Of a DNA stretch of 64,000 nucleotides, positions 46,450 to 58,179 are shown one piece after another; the stretch's first letter is position 1; the number at the start of each line of letters is the position of its first letter. Source of the DNA: Calamus simplicifolius (taxonomy: Eukaryota; Streptophyta; Magnoliopsida; Arecales; Arecaceae); assembly GCA_900491605.1 (NCBI GenBank), contig UESW01000050.1, forward strand, positions 62,001 to 126,000, written 5' to 3'. The position numbers were made by a program, and so were the translations under genes. The notes under the pieces were generated by a model. It was not told the origin of the DNA, did not search any database, and worked only from the letters and a program-made list of their open reading frames with translations.

Positions 46450-47899
46450 GAATGCAACATCATTAAGGACTTGCAATCTGTGGAACTGAGAGATGCCACT
46501 TAGTAATCATGGTAATCAGATAAAGCCACTGGGTGGTCAAATGCCTGACCGGGATTCATCATAAAACCAATCAACCAGTCAACCATCATCAAACGGCCTA
46601 GAGGAGAGGATGCTTGGGCGGTGATTGCATGAAGACTCCTTCACGCGGTGAAGACTCGTATGTGGGCTGGCAATGGAATCCCAGCGGATTCAACATGGGG
46701 CGGTCCAATCCAGCCAACTTGGCAACACGAATTTCATCCGGGAGTCTTCTTTGGATGTTTCCTTTGGCCCATCTCAGCCGTAAAACTATCATCGAACGGC
46801 TAAAGGAAGAGGAGCTCTTGGAGGGACTCTAATGCGGAGATTTCCACATGGATTTGATGCTGTATTCATTGAGCAGCGATTTTTCCATCTAGAAAAGGAA
46901 GGCAGCGGGTCTTGAATCGGGAGACTTTTAGAGTTTTTCAATGGAAGAGAATGAAGAACAAGGCAAGAGCTGCATGTTCATCAATCGATCTAATGAAAAA
47001 TATAGTTTCATTTGTTTTTTTTCACTTTTATTATGAGCTAAATTTTCTTTTCTAGAGCATTGATGTAATCTAACAATGAATATATAATTTATTTTATAAG
47101 TTATTTTTTTTTAATATTTTCATAATTGAGTATTTAATTCTTATTATTAATGCTTACGAATTATTGTTTGATCAATTGAATTACAATAGACTGAGGTGAT
47201 TTATAATTTTAGTTCTAGAATTAAGCACCATTAGTTGAGCGAAAGTAGAGATGTTTTACCATGATTAATGTGATTTTTTTAAAAAGAAAATTCAAAGTAT
47301 GAGTTTTCAATTAATTAAATTCACATAGAGATATGGAGTTGTTAGTTGAAGATATTTTTGATATCATTCAAGAGAAGATATTAAATAATTAAAAAATTTT
47401 AATCATCAACATGGGATTATTAGAATTTAATAATTAAGAATAATATGTAGAATTTGTTAGGTGAAATCAATCGCTCTAAATCCATTCTTATCATAGTTTT
47501 ACACGTTTAGATTTTTACGCTTTGTTAATTTTAGATTAATTAGTTTTATTTTAGATAGTAGAACGTTTCGTTTATATTTGATTTTCAAATAGTAATTAAT
47601 ATAGTAAATTTTGGTATTCAATAATATAATTAATCTCTGTGGATTCGACATTCATTTTTTAAAACACTTAACTACTTGATACAATTCTATGCACTTGCAG
47701 ATTATTTTACGCAAACAAAATGTTAACCTGATAAACCTGGGGTGTCGTAAGTGTATCAAGAAATAGAAAAAATAACATCCGGAACAGAAAAAATGACACC
47801 GGCCTGCCTTCGAAAGATGATGAAGAAGAAGAGTCCAGTTATCTTTTTGCAAGAAAACTTTTGGAGGGCAAAAATGTTCTTTGCCTTACATACAAAAAC

Positions 47900-48117
47900 T
47901 GCAGAAGAGTAGGCTAGAGGGAAAGGGTATTTTATATGCGCATCAATTTTAAAATAAGACTGAACGGCTTTAAATGAACGTCACGAAAATGTTACATCAT
48001 ATCCCTACTTTTTCATCTTGCAGCGTCAGGCCATGTAGGATCCACGTAAACTAATAAGAAGGGGGGTGCAGCCCATGTAGAATTTGCTGCACCGAAGTGG
48101 TATAGAAAGACTTTTCC
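47900..48117 (-). repeat. right terminal inverted repeat of the MULE
   Basis: Reverse complement of the left TIR with point differences. The outer end reads AGACTTTTCC at 48108-48117. The hairpin arms ggtgcagc and gctgcacc are conserved near 48066-48093. Confidence 0.8.
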
Positions 48118-48368
48118 TGTACTAAAATGATTTGTCCTTTACTATTTCATCCATGTATGGAGATATTCTTGTGCTTCGTTCAATAGAAAAATATGTAGAT
48201 CTTCTCACTCAAAGAAGATATGGCGAGGTGCTTTGGTCATTGAATGGTTGTGATAATTTTGTGTTTGAAAAAAAAGAAAATAAAATTAATTTATAAAATA
48301 TATGATAATTGTGTACCCTCTAGGAGGTGGAGGATGTGGGATTGAACTCTAGGCTTCATTATGGTATT
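48118..48368. other. spacer between MULE and Tat element
   Basis: About 250 bp of AT-rich sequence. Nothing recognised. It would have been continuous with 63170 onward before the Tat insertion. Confidence 0.5.
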
Positions 48369-48373
48369 CAACT

Positions 48374-49574
48374 TGTTGAGGGGTAAAATCATCATTGCAT
48401 TGATAACCGTGCAAGGGGTTAGGATCAGCCCTGACTCCCACTCGCCGCGCGGTGCCCGCAAGAAATGAGCCAACCATTATACCTCAGTGGATCGAGGCGC
48501 CTTAGCCCCTCGGCTAACCAAGGATTCCCTGGGTACATATTACGTCTCTATCTCTCGGTCCTAAGCCGAGCTATCCATTTGTCTCGGTCCTGGTCCGAAC
48601 GATCCTATCTCTCGGTCTAGCCAAGCGATCCCTATCTCTTGACTCTAGCTAAGCTATCCCTATCTCTCGGCCCCAGCCCAAGCGATCTCTATGCCTCGCT
48701 AGCCGAGCTATCTCTATCTCTTGGCCCCAGCCCGAGCGATCTCTATGCCTCGCTAGCCAAGCTATCTCTATCTCTCGGCTCCAGCCCGAGTGATCTCTAT
48801 GCCTCGCTAGCCGAGCTATCTCTACCTCTCGGCCCAAGCCCGAGTGATCCATAACTTGGCTTGCCCGAGCGATATCAACACCTCTGCGGAATCAAACCGT
48901 CCTTACGCTCAGCTTAGTCCTTTGCCATGCCTCGGCAAACCGAGCCTTCCATACTTCGGTGGATCAGACCGATCTCTATGCCTCGCCTGACCGAGGCACT
49001 CAGGCACCTACCTCTGCAGAACCACGATGATCGAACAAGGATCCACATAGGCAATCATACCTATACAACCGGAAACGGCCTAGAGCCTATATGATCAATG
49101 AATCTCAAAGCGATAGCCCCTTTTGGCCGTCGATCCTCTAACTAATCGGATACGGATCCTACCGGCCTCACAACAGCTTGATTCGAATCAGCCTCAAATC
49201 CCAACAACTTCCAGACCTCCTATGACGTGCCCAAAGAATCAGGTGATCGCCTATAAATAGCACAGTCCTAGATTCTCCAAGGTAAGGGCATTCCTACGCA
49301 CTCTCAGCATTACTCTCATTCTATCTCTGCTCACCCCTTTCCGTCATTAACGCTCTGCTCGGAGCTCCCAAAAGGCCACCTGGAGGGACTCTTCAGCGAG
49401 AGCCTCCTCCCATATTTGTTTGTTGTTGATCTCCGTTACTTGAGCGTCGGAGGGCCTTCCGCAGAGGGCCACCCCCAGCGCCTCTCACGTGAGGACTGTT
49501 TTGCAGGTCCGCCCAGGAGGGAGCCCAATCTGAAGCTCGACCACGCTCGAGTCGGAGGACGGATTCCAGCAACA
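48374..49574 (+). repeat. 5' LTR of the Tat element
   Basis: 1201 bp, ending CAGCAACA. It contains CTCGG ... CCGAG words, a 54-bp tandem repeat and a TATA-like CTATAAATAG at 49251-49260, which places the likely RNA start about 30 bp later. Confidence 0.9.
48650..48850 (+). repeat. 54-bp tandem repeat in the 5' LTR
   Basis: Units start at 48650, 48704, 48758 and 48812, the last partial. Each reads cgagctatctctatctc, then cagcccgag, then atgcctcgctag. The unit is a multiple of three and stays open on both strands, which creates spurious frames (LSLGPSPSDLYASL). The array is missing from the 3' LTR and explains much of the length difference. Confidence 0.9.
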
Positions 49575-49580
49575 ATAAAT

Positions 49581-49597
49581 TGGCGCTAGAGGAAGGG
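49581..49597 (+). promoter_or_regulatory. primer-binding site of the Tat element
   Basis: TGGCGCTAGAGGAAGGG lies six bases after the 5' LTR. The TGGCGC start is typical of plant Gypsy primer-binding sites of the Tat/Athila branch. The exact tRNA is not assigned here. Confidence 0.75.
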
Positions 49598-49661
49598 CCC
49601 TCAAGTCCCATAAACTTGAAAAAAGGATATAAGGATCTCGATCTGGAAGATAACCCCTCCC

Positions 49662-51110
49662 ATGGCCAATCGAAGAAGGGCTACTTCTGAAGCCCGGGAT
49701 CAGGGTGCCTCACAAAGACCTGATCCGGTGAGCAGTGTGGCGCCACCGCCACCAGTTAAGACTCCATCGCCACCAGCGGCCTCGGTAACCCAGAACCAGT
49801 TTGCCACACTGGTCCAGCAGGTCCAAGCTCTGACTCATCTGATTCAAGGACACCACGAAGCCCCCATCTAGCGGCTCTTGCTCCGCACCTTCCTGAGGAG
49901 GCCGCGGCCCCATTCCCCCAGCAGTCTCTTCTTTTGGTCCGCATGAAGTCGCGAACCCCCCTCGTCGTCCTAAGGGAGCTGGACCAGCCCCGCAAGAGGT
50001 CTGCGGCAAGGATCTCCCTAGATCTTGGCAGGCCCGGTCCCTCTCTCCGGTGTTCTCTCGTCACGACTCGCACCGTCTCCATTCTCCTCGCCCAGCTCCT
50101 CCTGCTATTCCCGAGGAGGAGATCCGCCGACAGATCCGAAGATGCGCCAGAGTTGGACGCTGCCAAGCAAGCCCATCCACTTCAGCATAAGGCGGAGCAG
50201 GGCATCCCCTTCTCCAAGGAGATCATGGGGGAACTGATTTCCTCCATGTCAAGCTGCCCGCCATCGAGCCTTACCACGGATCCACCGATCCTGACGACCA
50301 CCTCAAAAGCTTCGGTCGATCATGATGTTCCATGGGGCATCAGATGCGATTCTCTGCCGCGCCTTCCCCTCCACCCTTAGAGGGTCTGCTCGAACCTGGT
50401 TTAACGCCTTAAAACCAAGTTCCGTTGGTTCATTCGATGAGCTGAGTCGCCTCTTCATCAGCCAGTTCGTCAGCAGCTGCCATCACCGGCGGAGATCTGA
50501 TTCCCTCCTTGAGGTTAAGAAGAGAGAGGGGGAATCCTTGAAGAACTATCTCGGTCGATTTATGCCCATGCTGAAGGTGGATCACCTTAAACATGAGGTG
50601 GCCATGTCAGCCCTAGCGGGGAGTGTTAAAGGAGAGTGACTTCTACCTGGCGTTGGAGGTTAGTTACCCTTCGAACCTCTCGATATGATGGCCCTGGTGG
50701 ACAAGTACGCAGAGTCGAGGAATCGCGAAGGACTGCCCACGCTAAGCTGGCAAGAAGAAGGAGTCCAAGGGCTTGGACAAACACTGATCTGTCCGTCAGC
50801 TGAGCCCACCTCGCCGCCAAAGGGTTCCTCCGCCGCCGTTGAGGAACCACACTCGGAGCCCGCCTAGGAGGTTCAACCGGTTCACCCCGCTCACTGCCCC
50901 AAGGGTGCAGATCCTCATGGAGATAGAGCGCCAACTCCCTCGACCGCCTCCTCTCCGATGGAATGCGACCCAGAGAGACCCCACCAAGGACTGCCGCTAC
51001 CACGGGACCATGGCCACGACACCGAAGAATGCTGGCAGCTGAAGAATGAAATCGAGAGGCTCATCCAATGGGGCCGACTGAACCAATTCAGGGGCGCCCG
51101 AGCCAAAAAA
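49662..51110 (+). pseudogene. Tat gag, broken
   Basis: The start MANRRRATSEARDQG at 49662 leads into a Pro-rich N-terminus ending at a stop after 69 codons. The capsid domain (Retrotrans_gag type) is clear at 50322-50639: CRAFPSTLRGSARTWFNAL, FDELSRLFISQF and LLEVKKREGESLKNYLGRF. It continues to the ALVDKYAE segment near 50690. Near 50990-51060, split between two frames, is CRYHG and DHGHDTEECWQLKNEI, the conserved Tat nucleocapsid-like segment. At least four frame breaks separate the parts. Confidence 0.85.
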
Positions 51111-51149
51111 TGGGGGTAACCGCCAGCCCGAGCCTTAGTCCTCCTCCAA

Positions 51150-51660
51150 ATCCTTCGGTTGTTGGCCACATCAACATGATTGAGGCAGTCGGTAGTCCGT
51201 CAGGCCGCAGAATGATGAAGAAGATTCGGCACCAAAGAGAGCTTCTCCTTCTCCGATGATGACCTCCAGAAGATACAATCCCCGCATGATGATGCACTGG
51301 TTGTATCTCTCAATCTAAACAATTATGATGTAAGCCGGATTCTTATTGATAGTGGGAGCTTTGTCAATGTTATGTACCTCGATGTGTTTACGAAAATGAA
51401 ACTGCTCATGGAGAGTCTCCGAGCCATGGACTCCACCCTAATGGGGTTCACCGGCGATGTTATTATCCCAGAGGGGGTCGTGACCTTGACGGTCCGAGCA
51501 GGAACTTGGCCCTGTTGCCACTGTTCACACAGATTTCCTGGTGACCAAGCTTCGGTCGCCCTACAATGCAATCTTTGGGAGACCCGGCCTAATGTCCCTT
51601 AGAGCTGTTGTCTCCATCCGTATCTAGTCATGAAGTTCCCTATCGAATAGGGAATTGGAG
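51150..51660 (+). pseudogene. Tat protease
   Basis: Retroviral-type aspartic protease. INMIEAVGSPSGRR at about 51171 is the usual lead-in. The active site reads ILIDSGSFVNVMYLDVF near 51340-51390. A later frame holds the second half, with a frame break around 51510. Confidence 0.8.
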
Positions 51661-51829
51661 TAGTTCGAGGAAGCCAAGCTATGTCTCGGCAATGCTTCGT
51701 CACCAGCCTTCAGTCCAAATTGCCCGAGGTTGACGGGCTGGACGCTCGGAGGATTTTGCCGAGCATCGAGGAGAACCAGCCAAAGAGCTGGAGGAGGTAC
51801 CGCTGAATGAAGCCCAGCCTGACCGAACT

Positions 51830-52750
51830 ATAAAGATCGGGTCGCTACTGAAGGAGAAACCTCGGCTGGAGCTGATCGACTTTCTCCAAAAGAATGCTGA
51901 TGTCTTCGCCTGGTCCGCCTCTGATATGCCAGGGATCAGCCCAGACGTTCTCGTCCACCATCTCAATGTGGACGAGATGTCCCGGCCCATTAAGCAGAAG
52001 AAAAGGAGCTTCGCCCTTGAACAGAAGGCTATTGAGGAAGAAGTCGACAAGCTTATCAAGGCAAATTTCATTCGAGAGGTAAACTATCCTAGCTGGCTGT
52101 CAAATGTTGTTATGGTGAAGAAGTCGAACGGCAAGTGGCAGATCTGCATCGACTTCACCGACCTCAACAAAGCATGCCCGAAGGACAGCTTCCCTCTCCC
52201 CGGATCGACCAGCTTGTGGATGCTACTTCGGGTCACCAGATGCTGGCCTTCATGGATGCCTATTCGGGCTACAACCAAATCCGAATGGCGCCCGAGGATG
52301 AAGAGAAGACCGCCTTCATAACCGACCGAGGTACTTATTGTTACCGTGTCATGCCTTTCGGTCTGAAAAATGCAGGTGCTACTTACCAAAGGCTAGTTAA
52401 CAAGGTCTTTAAGGAGCAGATCGGCCATAACATGGAGGTGTACGTCGACGACATGCTGGTCAAAAGCAAAGAAGCATCCCAGCACATTGAGGATCTCTCG
52501 GAGAGCTTCACAACGCTCCGAAAATATCGAATGAAGCTCAACCTGACTAAGTGCGCCTTCGGCGTCAATTTTGGGAAGTTTCTAGGCTTCATGGTTTTCC
52601 AACGAGGCATTGAGGCCAATCCGCAGAAGATCCATGCCCTTCAGCAAATGGTGCCTCTAACGTCCATCAAGGAAGTCCAGCGCCTGACTGGGAGGATCGC
52701 GGCCTCAACCGCTTCGTGGCTCGGTCAGCCGAGAGATGCCTCCCTTTCTT
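51830..52750 (+). pseudogene. Tat reverse transcriptase
   Basis: The first part (51926-52190) reads VHHLNVDEMSRPIKQKKRSF and VVMVKKSNGKWQICIDFTDL. After a frame change near 52200 it continues with FMDAYSGYNQIRMAPEDEEK, YRVMPFGLKNAGATYQRLV and the catalytic YVDDMLVKSK near 52440. It then reads LNLTKCAFGVNFGKFLGF and the thumb LTGRIAA. Only one or two indels interrupt an otherwise canonical Gypsy RT. Confidence 0.92.
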
Positions 52751-52769
52751 CAAAGCTCTCGATCAGCTA

Positions 52770-53560
52770 AGAATTTCCAATGGTCTCCCGAATGTCAGAA
52801 ATCGTTCGAGGACCTCAAAAGGTATCTCGGCTCTCCACCCCTCCTCAGCAGTCCGAATCCGGGGAAATGTTGTTTTGTACTTAGCAGTTTCGGAAGGCGC
52901 CATTGGCTCAGTATTGGTCAGAGAAGAGAACAAGACCCAAAAGCCAATCTATTATGTCAGCAAACTGCTCGAGATGCCGAGACAAGGTACACCCGGATCG
53001 AGAAGTTGGTTTTGGCCCTAATAACGTCGGTCCGAAGCTGCGACCGTATTTCCAAGCACATTCTGTGACGGTCCTGACCGACCAACCCATCAAAGCGGTG
53101 GTCCATCGTCCGAAGACATCAGGGAGAATGACCAAATGGGCATCGAGCTAAGCGAGCATGACATCCGATACCAACCTCGCCCGGCCATCAAAGCTCAAGT
53201 TCTGGCTGATTTCCTCCTCGAATGCACTATCCTGAGGATGGCTCCACTCCAGACTCCTCTGAGCATCCGAGATCTGATGCCCTATGGCTGCTCCACGTTG
53301 ACGGATCATCTAATGCCAATGGCTCCGGTGCTGGCTTAATCCTCACCAGCCCGGAGGGGGCGACCTTTGAATACGGCATCCGCTTCTCCTTCTCAGCCTC
53401 CAATAATGAAGCCGAGTATGAAGCTCTGCTCGCTGGACTCCGAATTGCCCGTGACCTCAAAGTGAAGAAGCTGAATGCCTTTACCAACTCTCAGTTGGTG
53501 GCCGGTCATGTGCGGGGCGAGTTCGAGGCCCGGGAGCCGAACATGATTCGATATCTTTAA
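52770..53560 (+). pseudogene. Tat tandem RNase H domains
   Basis: The first RNase H (about 52770-53150, several frames) carries FQWSPECQKSFEDLKRYL, VREENKTQKPIYYVSKLL and a degenerate end. The second, 53222-53560, is open for 112 codons and reads LLHVDGSSNANGSGAGLIL and NNEAEYEALLAGLRIARDL, the archaeal-like RVT_3 type. Two RNase H domains in this order separate Tat elements from other Gypsy lineages. Confidence 0.88.
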
Positions 53561-53729
53561 GAGGTGCGGACTTACTTTCCCATTTCCCCGAGTTTGAAGT
53601 CATTCAGATCCCAAGATTTGAGAATGCATGCGCCGACCTATTGTCCCGGCTGGCAACCACCGAATCGATGGATTCCGAGCGAAAGTTTCCCTAGAGATTC
53701 TGGAAAAGCCCAGCATCGCGGAGGCTGCC

Positions 53730-54830
53730 GAGTGATGCAGGTCGAGGTCGAACCATCCTGGTTCGACCCCATATTTAAGTATCTTAAAGAAGGGTCGCTC
53801 CCAGCCGACCGACGGGAAGCAAGAAAGCTGAAGTTGCAGTCCACCCATTATGTGCTGATTGATGATCAACTGTATAAGCGGTCCTTCTCCATGCCGCTGC
53901 TTAAGTGCCTTCGCCCATCTGAGGCTGATTATGCTCTTTGGGAAGTGCATGAGAAAATTTGCGGCAACCACCTGGGGAGCCGATCCTTATGCCACAAGGT
54001 ACTGCGGGGGTATATTGGCCCCATGCAAAAGGATGCTGACGATCTCGTCCGAGCTGCGACCCTTGTCAGAGGCACTAATATTCAAAGGCTCCCTCCGCCA
54101 GCTTGGTCCCTATTTCCTCAGCTTGGCCCTTTGCTAAGTGGGGAATGGACATCCTTGGCCCGTTTCCCTCGCCACAGGACAGAGAAAGTTCTTATTTGTC
54201 GCCATTGATTACTTCACCAAGTGGGTCGAGGCCGAGGCAGTTGCCCAGATAACCAAGCTCGGGCTAAGGACTTCGTGTGGAGATCCATTATTTGTCGCTT
54301 CGGCCTCCCGCATACCATCATCACCGACAATGGCAAGCAGTTTGATAACCCTAAGTTTGAGAGTTCTGTGAGGAGCATGGAATCTGTCACCGCCTCACAT
54401 CAGTCGGGCATCCGCAAGCCAACGGAGAAGCCGAAGTAACTAATCGGACCCTACTTCAAGGGATCAAGGCTCGGCTTGCCAGAGCCCGAGGCAGATGGGC
54501 GGACGAACTTCACCACATCCTATGGGCCTACCGCACCACCCAGAGAGTTCCCACATGGCGAGACCCATTCCGGATGGCCTTCGGCACAGAAGCCGTCATC
54601 CCTGTGAGATAGGACTCCCCTCTCCGCGGGTGGAGAGCTACTCGGAGGAGGCTAACGACGAGCAGCTCCGCACCAACCTCGACCTGGTGGAGGAGATCAG
54701 AGAGAAAGCTCGGATCAGAGTAGCTGCCTATCAACAAAGAGTGGCTCGCTATCACGCCTCCAGAGTCAAAGGAAAATCTTTCTCGCCCGGCGATCTTGTC
54801 CTCCGAAAGCATCCGTCTCCAAACCACTGA
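53730..54830 (+). pseudogene. Tat integrase
   Basis: The zinc-binding part (about 53930-54090) is degenerate, read across frames (HEKICGNHLGSR, MQKDADDLVRA). The catalytic core has FVAIDYFTKWVEAEAV (first Asp) at 54200-54245 and ITDNGKQFDN (second Asp) at 54320-54350. The Glu-bearing segment near 54425 reads NGEAE in another frame. The C-terminal region ADELHHILWAYRTT (54498-54540) and RVKGKSFSPGDLVLRK (54762-54810) completes it. Multiple frame changes. Confidence 0.85.
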
Positions 54831-55136
54831 ACAAGGAAAGCTATCTCCAAACTGGAAGGCCCCTATCAAGTGGCGAAGTCATCGGGCCCAGTACCTACAA
54901 GCTCCAGGATCTGAACGGAAATCTATTCCCCGACATGGAATTCAGACAATCTCCGCATATACCATCAGTAGGGTACGCTTTCTATAGACTTGCCCCATTT
55001 ACAGTTTTGGCATCTTGTTTCTATGATCCCGGCATGATCGCTACAATCATTTTTTCGAAAAGTCATAATGAAAAACAGATGCTGCTTACCAATTCTCGGC
55101 ACGACCGAGCTGCCTCCTTGAGCAGAAAATCTCCGT

Positions 55137-55700
55137 ACCTCGGCTGGGCCGAATCCTATTCCACAAAGACTCGATATGGCCAAGCACTCCCGCCCGGCCA
55201 AGCTAAATCTCCGTACCTCGGCTGGCCGAGTCCTATTCCATAAAGACTCGGTATGGCTGAGCACTCCTGGTACGCCCAGGGGCCAAGCTAAATCTCCGTA
55301 CCTCGGTTGGGCCGAGTCCTATTCCACAAAGACTCGGTATGGCCGAGCACTCCCGATACGCCCGGGCCAAGCTAAATCTCCGTACCTCGGCTAGGCCGAG
55401 TCCTATTCAACAAGACTCGGTATGGCCGAGCACTCCCGGTACGCCCGGGGCCAAGCTAAATCTCCGTACCTCAGGCCCTTATTCCACAAAGACTCGGTAT
55501 GGCCGAGCACTCCCGGTACGCCCGGGGCCAAGCTAAATCTCCGTACCTCGGCTGGGCCGAGTCCTATTCCATAAAGACTCGGTATGGCCGAGCACTCCCG
55601 GTACGCCCGGGGCCAAGCTAAATCTCTACCTCGGCTGGGCCGAGTCCTATTCCACGAAGACTCGGCATGGCCGAGCACTCTCAGTACGGCTAGGAGCCAA
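55137..55700 (+). repeat. tandem array of about 84 bp after pol
   Basis: Seven units start aaatctc at 55137, 55205, 55290, 55374, 55458, 55535 and 55620, most 84-85 bp apart with two shorter ones. Each includes tacctcggctgggccgag, ccacaaagactcggtatgg and cactcccggtacgcccg. The CTCGGC ... GCCGAG arms are self-complementary. Non-coding. Confidence 0.92.
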
Positions 55701-57960
55701 GTGATTTGCAAGCCTTTGACCGAATTCGGGCAGCTTACAAGCCCTAGCCAGGCCAAACGGCGTAAAAGCCTCGATCGAATTCGGCAGCTACGAGCCCCGG
55801 TTGAACCGAGTGATCTCCAAATAGTCTCCGAACTCGGCAGGGCCGAGCAATGTTCCCCGTGCCATGGCACCACCAGGTATACACTCTACGGTTCCTAAAG
55901 CCTCGGCCAAAGCTGAAGTGTATCTTACTATTAAAAGCCTCGGCCAAAGCCGAAGTGCATCTCTTACTATAGAACCTTCGGCCAAAGCCGAATCGAATTT
56001 CTTGTTAATCTTTGAAGCCTTGGACAAAGCCAAGTGGCCCCGGCGATTCTGTAGTAACCGCAAGGCCGGTTATTTCTCAGACATTTTTGCGCAACTGATA
56101 CATCTCATCACGCTTCGGCGCAAATAAGCAATCCCTCTTGCTGCCCATCAGCAGAGTTGTGCAAGTCTCTCCTTAGGAAAAGGCCTACTTAGCCCCTTTT
56201 TATCGGGCCGTGTCTACCTTGTGAATCGGTAAGGTCGCTCAGGCCTCCCTCTGACTTGAACAGAGACCAATGCCTCCTCTGAAGGGGGTCAAACACTATG
56301 AAAATGCCTAACGAAGGTAGTGCTACCCAAGCACAATCGAAGGTTTACGAGCCGAGCATGACTCGGTAAGCCTAAAACGGACAAGACTGCGTCGTCACGC
56401 CAAAAGGGAAAAGCAGACATTTCAAAAAAAAGGAAGAACAAAAAAACTTTCTTTATTCTGTTAATCGATGAGAAATACAACCTCTGAAGAGGTATTACAA
56501 GCAGCGCAGGAAGTAAAAACAAATGAATTAAAAAGTAGCTTCGGCCTTCAGTGTCACTGCAACATCCAAGAAATCAGAGAAATCATACGACTCCAGTGAG
56601 TCGCTGATCCCTCGGGCGGACAAGCCAAAAGACCCGAACTGGGCCAAAGACCTGTGGATGCCGATGCTGAGGGCTCCTTCCCCCTATAGTGGGATGCTGG
56701 GCTGCTAGCCGCTGCCCAGAGACATAGACAGGGTACCAGCAGACCAACACCTCCCCTCATATTGGATCCCTCAGTTCATCCTGTGAGGGAAGGGGAAGTT
56801 CATGTAACCCATGGGGACTGCATGTGCCTTGCATTTCTGGTTGTCCCCATGGCAAACCACAAAGGACACACAGGAAGCGCATACATGCGCTCCCCATATG
56901 ACTTCTGCGGCCTCCCGTGCTCTCATATGACCTCCAAGAATTCCTCCCTTGAGGACTGCTCGCTCTTCAGCAGCTTCTTCATCACCCCAGCTATCTGGGA
57001 CGGACCAGCTTTCAAAAGAAAGCTTGATCTCTCCACTCTCGACTTCAATGAAATGAACGCCATGGAAGCCTTTGCAAGTCACGGAAAGGAAGGGCCTTGG
57101 GAGATAGCCTAACACGGCCCACTCTCCCCATTTTATAGGCAAACATATCAGGAGCAGTCATTAAAGCAGAAAGTCCTGGGATTCAAAACGCCCTGGCCAC
57201 GCTACCATGTGGCCTTTCAGGATAAAAGAGCGTCTTTCAGAGCGCGCCAAGCGCACCCCTCAGGTCATTATGGAAGGCAAAGATCTCCCATGATCTCGAA
57301 TCAGGAGCCTTAAATGCAGAAAAGCCACCTGCAGATCTCCGAGATATGGACGAGCCTGGGAAATCCCTACTGAAAAAGATGTCCCCCAATGAAAGCTGGA
57401 TGCTTGTCGCCCACGTAAAGCCAACTCGCCTTGAAAAAGACAAAGCGCTGGCAGAGCAATAAAAAGGCGCAAAAGCCAAGTACTCCTCAAAAAAGACACG
57501 CCGATATCTCCTGCTTCGGCCGAAGCGAACCATCTGTTATATTTCGGCCTAAACCGAGACATCGCTTTTTGCTTCGACTCAAAGCCGAGATAGTCTCCTT
57601 ACTTCGGAAAAAACTAAGGTATCTCTTTTTGATTCGGTAAAAACTGAACGTTCCCTTATCCCCCGGTCCAAACTGGGATAGCTACTCTCGCCCCAATGGT
57701 AACAGGACGCTCCTTATGCTTCGGCAAAACCAGCGATATACTACACTCCGACTGGAACTTATGAGTTCCTCTTACCTCGGCTAAAACAGGGACACCACCT
57801 TAGTCTCGTCAAGATCACCAGAGATCCCCCAAAGGGGTGGTTCATTCGTAAGACTCACATGACAGAATGAACATTTCGAAGATGGCAGCGAACACGAAAG
57901 TTGCAAAAATTCTTTTTTATTCATCATAAAAAGAGAAACAAGAAGAAAAGAAAAAGACAG
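55700..57960. other. non-coding region of the Tat element
   Basis: Rich in gcctcggccaaagccgaa-type words (55880-56040) and CTTCGG/CCGAAG words (57510-57800). Open frames here are short and have no recognisable domain on either strand. It belongs to the long spacer between pol and the antisense ORFs. Confidence 0.6.
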
Positions 57961-57966
57961 CCCTCA

Positions 57967-58179
57967 TTAGGGCTTATCATCTTCACTGGGCACTGTCGAG
58001 CTCTCCCCACGCCGCAAACTTAGCTCAGCGGTAAGAATAGCAATTTGTTGCTGGAGAGTCACCACTTGCCCTTCCAGCTGACTGTTGATCTGACGAAGGA
58101 GCTCGTGCTCCCTCGTGGAGACAGCCAAGTATTCTTTGACCATCTTCCGGAGTTGGTCACGCTCCGCGAGCATCAACAA
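57967..58179 (-). CDS. small coiled-coil ORF, antisense in the Tat element
   Basis: 70 codons, open, starting MLMLAERDQLRKMVKEYL. Leu/Gln/Glu-rich heptads (LLRQINSQLEGQVVTLQQQI) predict a coiled coil. It lies downstream of the antisense transposon ORF and is probably a detached or separate part of the same antisense gene. No known domain is recognised and it may not be expressed. Confidence 0.4.
   Translation of the reverse strand: MLMLAERDQLRKMVKEYLAVSTREHELLRQINSQLEGQVVTLQQQIAILTAELSLRRGESSTVPSEDDKP

Larger units (their letters stand above)
35700..47700 (+). mobile_element. Gypsy fragment: polypurine tract plus 3' LTR, split by Copia
   Basis: At 35970-36012 the text ctcgaggactagcaa followed by aagtttgggggtattt is the typical pre-LTR polypurine region of plant Gypsy elements. 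The LTR would start near 36010 and end near 47699 at ctgtggattcgac ... gcacttgca, a familiar Gypsy LTR terminus. The Copia element (36454-46449) sits inside it. Without the Copia this gives about 1.7 kb of LTR plus about 300 bp of interior. No gag or pol is left. Boundaries are approximate and no target duplication was identified. Confidence 0.5.
31106..48117 (+). mobile_element. Mutator-like element (FAR1 type), with nested insertions
   Basis: Long inverted repeats of about 220 bp mark the ends (31106-31330 and 47900-48117). Both start GGAAAAGTCTTT when read inward. Between them lie a FAR1/FHY3-like transposase remnant and an irregular GTGTCGTAA-type array. The interior was later invaded by a Gypsy fragment (about 35700-47700) and a Copia element inside that. 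Removing these leaves an element of about 5 kb. I could not find a convincing 9-11 bp target duplication (gcatcggaa on the left, tgtactaaa on the right). It may have been lost or eroded, or the two ends may come from separate copies. Confidence 0.7.

Noticed and set aside
31097..48126. possible 9-bp target duplication of the MULE (gcatcggaa and tgtactaaa)
   Set aside because: Only scattered identities, not better than chance; the MULE call rests on the inverted repeats and transposase instead.
48639..48854. open frames on both strands with an 18-residue repeat
   Set aside because: Produced by the 54-bp LTR tandem repeat, which is a multiple of three; no support as a protein.
50626..51003. 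minus-strand frames across Tat gag
   Set aside because: Shadows of the GC-rich gag frame; no domain on the minus strand here.
56554..57142. overlapping frames of 68-123 codons on both strands
   Set aside because: No recognisable domain and no continuity with the antisense ORF; left as non-coding spacer of the Tat element.
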